Source: Oscillospiraceae bacterium | GTDB lineage: Bacteria; Bacillota; Clostridia; Oscillospirales; Oscillospiraceae | Assembly (NCBI GenBank): GCA_017936205.1 | Contig: JAGBGB010000327.1 | Coordinates: 1 to 9,776, forward strand | DNA length: 9,776 bases | Direction of reading: 5' to 3' | Shown here: piece after piece, positions 1 through 5,441 of the stretch | Numbering within the stretch: the first letter of the stretch is position 1 | Layout of the letters: every line of letters starts with the position of its first letter | Translations under genes and position numbers: made by a program | Notes under the pieces: model-generated | Database searches by the model: none | What the model was told of the DNA's origin: nothing | What the model saw: the letters and a program-made list of their open reading frames with translations, nothing else

Positions 1-435
1 AAGGGCATTTGTGCGGTAGTTCTTGAAGATCTGTGCCTTGGCACCATAGCGGAGCAGATCTGCACAGTGGATCTTTAATGCCTCAGGTCTGTCCGGGTTG
101 TTCATCTGGGAATAGGCATAGGCAGCAATGCTGTATTCATCCACAGGGGAGCAATAAGGCTGCCCCTTCTTCGTGCCGTGGAGCACAGAGGAGATCCTGT
201 CGTTCATCTGCACTGCAGTCAAGCCATTCAGAGTGAAGTAATAGTAGTTGCCGTTCTCCACAGGCTCTATGCGAATGGTGCTTGTTCCTGTCAGTTGATT
301 TCCCTCATAGCGATCTACCGTGCTTTCCACATAAACGGTGCTCATGTCGAAGCCCTCTAAGAGGGTCTTGGAAATCAGCAGATTGACAGAAATATCACTT
401 GCCAAATTCAAGCTGTGGTTCAGCTTCAGGGAAGC
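1..435 (-). repeat. Shared C-terminal domain, copy in the giant protein (partial)
   Basis: Residues about 1663-1807, cut by the window edge. It aligns without large gaps to residues 616-760 of the upstream protein: LNHSLNLASDISVN against INHTLNLASDISVN, YYYFTLNGLTAVQMND against YYYFTLDGMTAVQMNN, VLHGTKKGQPY against VLHGTKGGQPY, and HCADLLRYGAKAQIF against LCADLLRYGSAAQSF. The DNA is also visibly alike. The function is unknown; a shared location at the end of two exported proteins fits a surface-retention or substrate-binding role. Confidence 0.85.
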
Positions 436-3400
436 CTCCTCCACAGGCTCCTTGACCTCAGGCTCACCGCAGATGCAGTAGCCGTCCTTGTAGCTGTGGG
501 TGATCTCTGCGGAGTAATCGCAGTTCTTGCAGGTAACCACATGAATCAGTGCGTTGACCTTGGTATAGATGTGGCTATGGCCTTCTGTCTTGCTGTATCC
601 GCAGGAGCAGGATGCGTTATGGGTTGCGTGATCTATTTGGGAGTAAGTGTAGCTGTGGGCAGTGGCTGTATAGGTTGCCGTAATGGTGGTATCGGCTTGA
701 ATATTGGTCAGAGCCTTATCCCAGCCCTTGAAGGTATAATGATAGCTTCCGTCAGAAGCCTTTGTGGGGGTTGCACCGCTATACTTTGCACTTTCTCCCT
801 TGTTGACCAGCTGGGTCTGCAAGGTTTTTCCCGCTGCATCCTTGAAGGTTACGGTGTATGCAGGTGTGGGCAGATTTGCCAGCTTTCCGATATAAATATA
901 ATCAATGGTAAGCTGTCCCACCTGCGTGGTAGAGATGCTTTCGATACCTCCGAAATACACACGGATCTTATCTATCGTCCCTGCGTTCTTAAAATCTGCA
1001 AGAAGAGGCAGGGTGACTACCATATAGCTATCGGAATTAATATAGGCTGCATGGCCGCTATAGCTATCCGTTGCACTATAGGAGGTGAAGGTATTGTTAG
1101 TAAAATACCGCAGATTCATATAAGGAGCAATGGTTTTGGTGCTTGTGGTGCCATTGGCAGCTGTCTCCACCATATCTCCCACCTTAAAATTCTTCATCTT
1201 AAAGCGGATCTGGAAGTACTCTGTCCCTTCGGGATGGAACTTCAGGGGGAAGGTGGTTCCTGTAGGCCCGATATTGGTATCAGCGTATACATCCGGCCAG
1301 GCGGTAGTACCCAAGGTGGGATTGGACTGGATGGTCAAGGTGCCTGCAGTATTATCAATGGTGATATTGGATACGCGGTCGGTCTTGTAGAACCAGTTCT
1401 TTGCCGTAGCATTGTCAAACTGCGTATAGCCGTATGCACGGGTATTGTAGCGAGTTTGGTCAGCAGCAGTATTGCCAAAGTTGAAATACAGCTCATCCTT
1501 ATTAGGCAAGGTATCCCAGGGACCGACATAGGCATAGTCGAAGGTCACCGCTGCATTCAAATCTGCAGGGGCGGTAAAGCCTGCAATATAAATGACAACT
1601 CGATTTACCTCCTCTAAGGCCCGGATGGCATTCTGGAGCTTGCCGGTAGCAATGTAGTATTCCCCGGACTTGAAATAGTTTGCCTCAAAGGAAACCGAAT
1701 CTCCAACTACATGGGTAGTGTCGGTTTTGTAATAGAAATGAATACTTGCGATACCACTGCTTCCGCTCAAGCCTGTTGCCTTGAATCGCATCTGGAAATA
1801 GTCTGCGTAATCAGGATCGTAGTTCAGATCAAAATTCACCGAATCTGCATAGATGGAGGAATAGCCTGTAACCTTGGGCTTTACAGTTATGGTGCTTGCA
1901 GCCGTATCCATAGACACTGTGCCATCCTGCCAGCCGGTGGTCCTTCCTCGCCATGCTGCAGCCTGATCAAAGCTCTTAAAGTTATAGACATAGTTGTTAT
2001 ACCGTGTTTTGGCAGCGGCGTCGTTGCTGAAGTCAAAGAAAAGAGCCTTATGAAGCATCTCAACAGCCTCTGTATAGCTGTGGGAGCTGTCATTCTGACA
2101 GGTGAAGGTCTTCACACCCTTCGCAGTCAGGGTGGGCTTGGTGGTGATCACACCGCTGTTATACTTGTGGCCCAGAGCAGCAGTGGCGGCTGTGAAGGTA
2201 TAGCTGCCATAAGTGGTGGTCTTCCACTTGTAGCTGTCTGTGCCGGTTGCCGTACAGGTGGCAGCCTTTGTTACGGTCTTGGTGTAGTCCGTGGTATTCA
2301 GCTTGGGCAGGGTAATGGTGGTGGTCTGGGCGCACTTGGAGCAGGTGCCTGTGATCACACCGGTTGCAGAAGTGGTGGGGTTGGTGGTTGCCTTGTAGCT
2401 GTAGCTGTGAGCCTCGTTCCTGCTGTAGCCACAGGAGCAGCTTGCTTTATGATCGGTGGTGTTTACCTTTGTGTAGCTAAAGCTGTGCGCCGTGGCAGTA
2501 TACTGGGCGGTAATGACGGTATCGGCCTGAATGTTGTTTGCCGACTTGTCCCAGCCCTTAAAGGTGTAGTGGTTGGTGGCATCTGCTGCCTTGGTAGGAG
2601 TGGCGCCGGAGTAGCTTGCGCTATAACCCTTATAAACCTTCTGGGTAGCTAAAGTATTCCCGGCTGCATCCTTAAATGTAACGGTGTATTGGGGAGTGGG
2701 CACTGTGCCCAGGGGTCCTATGTAGATATAATCGATGTAGATGTTGAGGGTCTTCCCGGAGTCTGCTAAGATCCAGTTGAAGCAGGGGGCAATGGAGGTG
2801 ACCTCGGACAGTGCGGTCATATTGGTGCCGCTTGTTTTCATGTCCTTGAGCTTGTAGGTGAAGATCACATAGCCCTTGTTGCTCACATCGGCGACCTTGA
2901 AATCGTGATATACATAGGAGGCTCTTGCTCCCACAGTCTTGTTTCCGTAGTAAAATGCGAAACGACCGTTTCCTTTTTGGGATTCATACTTGTCTGCGGA
3001 AACACCGTTATCGATCTTGAAGCGCACCTGAATATAGTCCTCGGAATTGGGCTTGTAGTACAGGGGATAGGCACTTGTGCTGCCGCCGGAATGAATGTAG
3101 CCATAGCCGGTGTAGGTAGAGCTGGGAGTTACCTTTATGGCACCGCCGGAAATCACGGGGAGGTTGTACTCCGACCCGGCACACCAGTTGCCCGGTGCAT
3201 CCATATTCATTCCACCGTAGGAAACTCCTTCATAACGAGCCTTGTCTGCATCGGTATTGTCGAAGCCGATGAAGAACTTGTTGTAAGCAGGCGCCTCTGC
3301 TCTGGGTCCTACATAAATATAGTCGATCTTTATGGTGGAATTGACGAAATACCGCATGGTCAGTCGCAGCTTGGTCATATCGTAGCTCGTCCATTCTGTA

Positions 3401-5421
3401 GGAACCGTCCATTCCTTCACTACATAGCCCTTCTGAGAGGTGTCTATGGTAAGAGCACTGGGATTCTTATACACATTCTGCCTGTCGTTATAGCCGTAGA
3501 TGGTTAGAGTGGGCTTCTGCTCCGCTCCATACAGAGAGGTGTTTGTAGCAGAATCATAGCTCTCCACCTTGTAACGAACCTGGAGAATGTCCCCTGCCTT
3601 GGGAGTATAGAACAGAGGATGGACAGACTTGCTGCTGGTCAGGGAGGTTTCCACATAGGCGTTGTTGGGATTGCTGGGAGAAGCGTCCACAGTCATGGTG
3701 AGAACACCGTGGTTGATATCATAGGAGGCGAGTTCCGCACCCTTGTACCAGTGCCCTTCCTTGTCGAAGTCCAGATGACCGTAGGCAGGGTCGTTGAAGC
3801 CATTGAGATTTGTGCCGATTTCAGCGAAGCCGAAGTGGAGCTTGTTGCCGGACTTGGGGCCTATGTAGATGGAATCAATGGTACAGGTGCCCTTCTTCAG
3901 ATAGCCGATCTGGATCATCATACTGACCAGAGAGGGGCAGTTACGGATCTTGTGATTGCTCAGATCTACCTCTAAGGTCACATATTGCCCCTCCTTGGAG
4001 CCACCGTCGATGTATTCATCGGAAATATTGGCTTTCAGAACCACGCCGGACCATGTGCGAGTGTCACCGGGGAGATAGCTGAGACCTACAAAGGGGGTGT
4101 TCGTAGAGCTGTAGCGAGTTGCATTGTTAAACTTTAGCCGCACGCGGAAAACCTCTGCGTTGGAGGGATCGTAGGTAAAGGCGGTGGAGGTGGTTGCCTC
4201 TGCATCGTTGAAGGTACCGTCCTTGGCACCGGGAGCTAGGTAGGTGGAATGACCGGTGTCTCCTCGGTCATTGAGATTGATGGTCATGGTACCTGCGGTA
4301 TTGTCCATCTCAACGGCATAGTTCTTCAGGGTTAAGGAACCTGCCAGACCTGTTGCCCAGTAATTGGCGAGGTCATAGTTCCGTCTGGCATACTGCTTGC
4401 GAGCATAGCGCTGAGAGCCCGTGCCGTCAAACTCAAAGGAAAGATGATCCTGCGGAGCAGTAGAAGCAAACAGCAGAGAGCCGCAAATGGCACGCATACT
4501 GCCGTCGGAGGGCTTGTTGATCAGGGTGGGGGTTGTGGTTCCCTCTTCCTTGGTCAGATAGGTGCTGGAGCCGCCGCCGTCCATGTTGATGGCATAGTAG
4601 CAGCCCGCATCAATGAGCATTTGGGCGACCTCGTTCAGGGTTGCACCGCCGCGAACGCTGGAGGAGCCTGTGGTCTGAGCATCCACGACGATCATGACCA
4701 CCTTACCATCCTGGGTAACGCCACAGCAGGTACGGGGATGACGACCTGTACCTAACTTGCTGCTCTCCTGTCCGACGAAGGCCTTGTCCTCATCCACATT
4801 TCCCGTGTTGTTCTTACCCTTGTTGACAAGAAGCACATTGCCGCTAATGGCTTCCTGCATATGCTCACGGTATTTGTTCCAGTCAGAGGTGCCTGCACCG
4901 ACTACAGCGGTTCCGTCCTTCAGGATCGCCATAAAGGGACGGCCGTCGTAGGTCCAATACTGAACACCCTCCATAATATGAGCACCCATGTAGTTGGGGA
5001 TGCCGGAAATGCTGGGGATGTTGAAGAATCCGCCGTTGCAGCCTGCAACGACACGATAGTTCTCAATGTAGCTGGGGTTGTTGGGATCCTGATGGGCTTT
5101 GTCAGAAGCCAAGATCTGCTGATCCACGGTGACGGAGTTACAGGCTCCGAATTTGGGATTGTTATCCTTATAGCCGTTGAGGACCATGACATCACTGCGG
5201 GTAATGTCTGCAGTTGCTACATAATACTTTACATTGGCAGTGCCGTCTCCGTAGGAGGCGGTATGGATCTTCTGAGTGATGCCGGGGGCGAGGGTTTTGG
5301 AGGAGGTGGACTTCACCGTATAGAGTGAGGCTGCCTGACCCTTGGGAAGGAGGGGGAGCATCAGGCTCAGAAGCAGCACAAGCACCGCCAGCCGAAGGAC
5401 CCAAGTTTTGCAATGTTTCAT
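1..5421 (-). CDS. Giant secreted phosphodiester glycosidase-like modular protein (3' end outside window)
   Basis: The frame is open from an ATG at 5421 to base 1, 1807 codons without a stop. The start follows AAAGGAG with 10 nt spacing. Residues 1-31 are a signal peptide (KTWVLR, hydrophobic LAVLVLLLSLMLPLLP, cleavage near GQA-AS). Residues about 45-318 match the NAGPA/phosphodiester glycosidase family (PF09992): CNGGFFN at 128-134, HPRTCCGVTQDGK at 228-240, VVDAQ at 245-249, INMDGGGSSTYLT at 278-290. The family cleaves sugar-1-phosphodiester bonds. Then come three beta-rich modules (326-522, 527-706, 715-903), a B-repeat (912-976), a Cys/Thr-rich spacer (977-1122), two more modules (1125-1301, 1310-1513), a second B-repeat (1522-1586), a Cys-rich spacer, and from about 1662 the C-terminal domain shared with the upstream gene. 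About 163 residues should be missing at the edge. No cell-wall anchor is visible. Domain calls rest on motifs; the substrate is unknown. Confidence 0.9.
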   Translation of the reverse strand, partial: MKHCKTWVLRLAVLVLLLSLMLPLLPKGQAASLYTVKSTSSKTLAPGITQKIHTASYGDGTANVKYYVATADITRSDVMVLNGYKDNNPKFGACNSVTVDQQILASDKAHQDPNNPSYIENYRVVAGCNGGFFNIPSISGIPNYMGAHIMEGVQYWTYDGRPFMAILKDGTAVVGAGTSDWNKYREHMQEAISGNVLLVNKGKNNTGNVDEDKAFVGQESSKLGTGRHPRTCCGVTQDGKVVMIVVDAQTTGSSSVRGGATLNEVAQMLIDAGCYYAINMDGGGSSTYLTKEEGTTTPTLINKPSDGSMRAICGSLLFASTAPQDHLSFEFDGTGSQRYARKQYARRNYDLANYWATGLAGSLTLKNYAVEMDNTAGTMTINLNDRGDTGHSTYLAPGAKDGTFNDAEATTSTAFTYDPSNAEVFRVRLKFNNATRYSSTNTPFVGLSYLPGDTRTWSGVVLKANISDEYIDGGSKEGQYVTLEVDLSNHKIRNCPSLVSMMIQIGYLKKGTCTIDSIYIGPKSGNKLHFGFAEIGTNLNGFNDPAYGHLDFDKEGHWYKGAELASYDINHGVLTMTVDASPSNPNNAYVETSLTSSKSVHPLFYTPKAGDILQVRYKVESYDSATNTSLYGAEQKPTLTIYGYNDRQNVYKNPSALTIDTSQKGYVVKEWTVPTEWTSYDMTKLRLTMRYFVNSTIKIDYIYVGPRAEAPAYNKFFIGFDNTDADKARYEGVSYGGMNMDAPGNWCAGSEYNLPVISGGAIKVTPSSTYTGYGYIHSGGSTSAYPLYYKPNSEDYIQVRFKIDNGVSADKYESQKGNGRFAFYYGNKTVGARASYVYHDFKVADVSNKGYVIFTYKLKDMKTSGTNMTALSEVTSIAPCFNWILADSGKTLNIYIDYIYIGPLGTVPTPQYTVTFKDAAGNTLATQKVYKGYSASYSGATPTKAADATNHYTFKGWDKSANNIQADTVITAQYTATAHSFSYTKVNTTDHKASCSCGYSRNEAHSYSYKATTNPTTSATGVITGTCSKCAQTTTITLPKLNTTDYTKTVTKAATCTATGTDSYKWKTTTYGSYTFTAATAALGHKYNSGVITTKPTLTAKGVKTFTCQNDSSHSYTEAVEMLHKALFFDFSNDAAAKTRYNNYVYNFKSFDQAAAWRGRTTGWQDGTVSMDTAASTITVKPKVTGYSSIYADSVNFDLNYDPDYADYFQMRFKATGLSGSSGIASIHFYYKTDTTHVVGDSVSFEANYFKSGEYYIATGKLQNAIRALEEVNRVVIYIAGFTAPADLNAAVTFDYAYVGPWDTLPNKDELYFNFGNTAADQTRYNTRAYGYTQFDNATAKNWFYKTDRVSNITIDNTAGTLTIQSNPTLGTTAWPDVYADTNIGPTGTTFPLKFHPEGTEYFQIRFKMKNFKVGDMVETAANGTTSTKTIAPYMNLRYFTNNTFTSYSATDSYSGHAAYINSDSYMVVTLPLLADFKNAGTIDKIRVYFGGIESISTTQVGQLTIDYIYIGKLANLPTPAYTVTFKDAAGKTLQTQLVNKGESAKYSGATPTKASDGSYHYTFKGWDKALTNIQADTTITATYTATAHSYTYSQIDHATHNASCSCGYSKTEGHSHIYTKVNALIHVVTCKNCDYSAEITHSYKDGYCICGEPEVKEPVEEASLKLNHSLNLASDISVNLLISKTLLEGFDMSTVYVESTVDRYEGNQLTGTSTIRIEPVENGNYYYFTLNGLTAVQMNDRISSVLHGTKKGQPYCSPVDEYSIAAYAYSQMNNPDRPEALKIHCADLLRYGAKAQIFKNYRTNAL
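466..663 (-). other. Cys-rich HSY/CxCG spacer before the C-terminal domain
   Basis: Residues 1587-1652: SCSCGYSKTEGHSH, TKVNALIHVVTCKNCDYSAE and HSYKDGYCICGEPEVKEP. The second half is nearly the same as residues 573-612 of the upstream secreted hydrolase (TKLNALTHTVGCKNCSYSA, HSYTDGSCICGEAEIKEP), so the spacer and the following domain travel together. Confidence 0.7.
664..858 (-). repeat. B-repeat (InlB/Flg_new type), copy 2
   Basis: Residues 1522-1586, 65 residues. It starts YTVTFKDAAGKTLQTQLVNK, contains YTFKGWDKA and ends ADTTITATYTA. It is preceded by LANLPTPA, close to the LGTVPTPQ linker before copy 1, so module plus linker plus B-repeat looks duplicated as one block. Confidence 0.85.
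883..1494 (-). repeat. Beta-rich module, copy 5 of 5
   Basis: Residues about 1310-1513, the longest copy. It opens ELYFNFGNTAADQTRYNTRA, has YFQIRFKMKNF in the middle and closes IDYIYIGK (1506-1513). Copies 4 and 5 share the ADxxRYN opening more closely with copy 3 than with copies 1 and 2. Confidence 0.75.
1519..2049 (-). repeat. Beta-rich module, copy 4 of 5
   Basis: Residues about 1125-1301. It opens KALFFDFSNDAAAKTRYNNY, has YFQMRFKATGL in the middle and closes FDYAYVGP (1294-1301). It is followed within ten residues by copy 5. Confidence 0.75.
2056..2493 (-). other. Cys- and Thr-rich spacer region
   Basis: Residues about 977-1122. It contains SCSCGYSRNEAHSY, TCSKCAQTT, AATCTATGTDSYKWKTT and TFTCQNDSSHSY. 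Repeated CxC/CxxC pairs next to His-Ser-Tyr blocks resemble short Cys-ribbon units seen in many clostridial surface proteins. Metal binding or disulfide bonding is possible but not shown. Confidence 0.6.
2494..2688 (-). repeat. B-repeat (InlB/Flg_new type), copy 1
   Basis: Residues 912-976, 65 residues. It starts YTVTFKDAAGNTLATQKVYK, has YTFKGWDKS (41-49 of the repeat) and ends ADTVITAQYTA. The YxVtFkdxxGxxL...FxGWd...i.aDtxitAxY pattern is that of the Listeria-Bacteroides (InlB B) repeat, PF09479, a small beta-grasp-like spacer common in secreted Bacillota proteins. Copy 2 has exactly the same length. Confidence 0.85.
2713..3279 (-). repeat. Beta-rich module, copy 3 of 5
   Basis: Residues about 715-903. 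It opens KFFIGFDNTDADKARYEGVS, has YIQVRFKIDNG in the middle and closes IDYIYIGP (896-903). A B-repeat follows after an eight-residue linker containing TVPTP. Confidence 0.75.
3304..3843 (-). repeat. Beta-rich module, copy 2 of 5
   Basis: Residues about 527-706. It opens KLHFGFAEIGTNLNGFNDPA, has ILQVRYKVESY in the middle and closes IDYIYVGP (699-706). Its opening is the most diverged of the five, lacking the ADxxRY signature. Confidence 0.72.
3856..4446 (-). repeat. Beta-rich module, copy 1 of 5
   Basis: Residues about 326-522 of the giant protein. It opens HLSFEFDGTGSQRYARKQYA and continues to NYW, has a VFRVRLKFNNA strand in the middle, and ends IDSIYIGP (515-522). The same opening, middle strand and ending recur in four more copies. 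The all-beta look with a Tyr/Trp-rich face suggests a carbohydrate-binding or jelly-roll module, but I do not recognise a named family. Confidence 0.75.
4468..5289 (-). other. Phosphodiester glycosidase (NAGPA-like) catalytic domain
   Basis: This is residues about 45-318 of the giant protein. The blocks seen are in the order and spacing of the PF09992 family: an Asn-Gly-Gly-Phe-Phe turn (129-133), a His-Pro-Arg-Thr block (228-231), a VVMIVVDAQ strand (241-249), an AINMDGGGSST block (277-287), and a closing NKPSDGSMRAICGSLLF-like block (302-318) resembling the family's final Arg-containing strand. In the mammalian member this fold uncovers mannose-6-phosphate by removing GlcNAc from a phosphodiester. 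Bacterial members are mostly uncharacterised. All landmark blocks are intact, so it is probably active. Confidence 0.85.
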
Positions 5422-5431
5422 GAAATAAAAA

Positions 5432-5438
5432 CTCCTTT
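5432..5438 (-). promoter_or_regulatory. Ribosome binding site of the giant gene
   Basis: On the minus strand AAAGGAG lies 10 nt before the ATG at 5421. It sits inside the 20-bp gap after the TAA of the upstream gene, with no terminator between, so the two genes are probably cotranscribed. Confidence 0.8.
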
Positions 5439-5441
5439 CTG

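Noticed and set aside
415..2652. Plus-strand open frames of 400 and 313 codons (415-1617, 1711-2652).
   Set aside because: They lie antisense to the giant gene, have low-complexity Gly/Ile/Val/Cys-rich translations, lack ribosome binding sites and match no family. The minus frame has a signal peptide, repeated domains and catalytic motifs.
1..5421. CRISPR array or DNA satellite suggested by repeated motifs.
   Set aside because: The repeats are long diverged protein domains in one reading frame, not short identical units with spacers.
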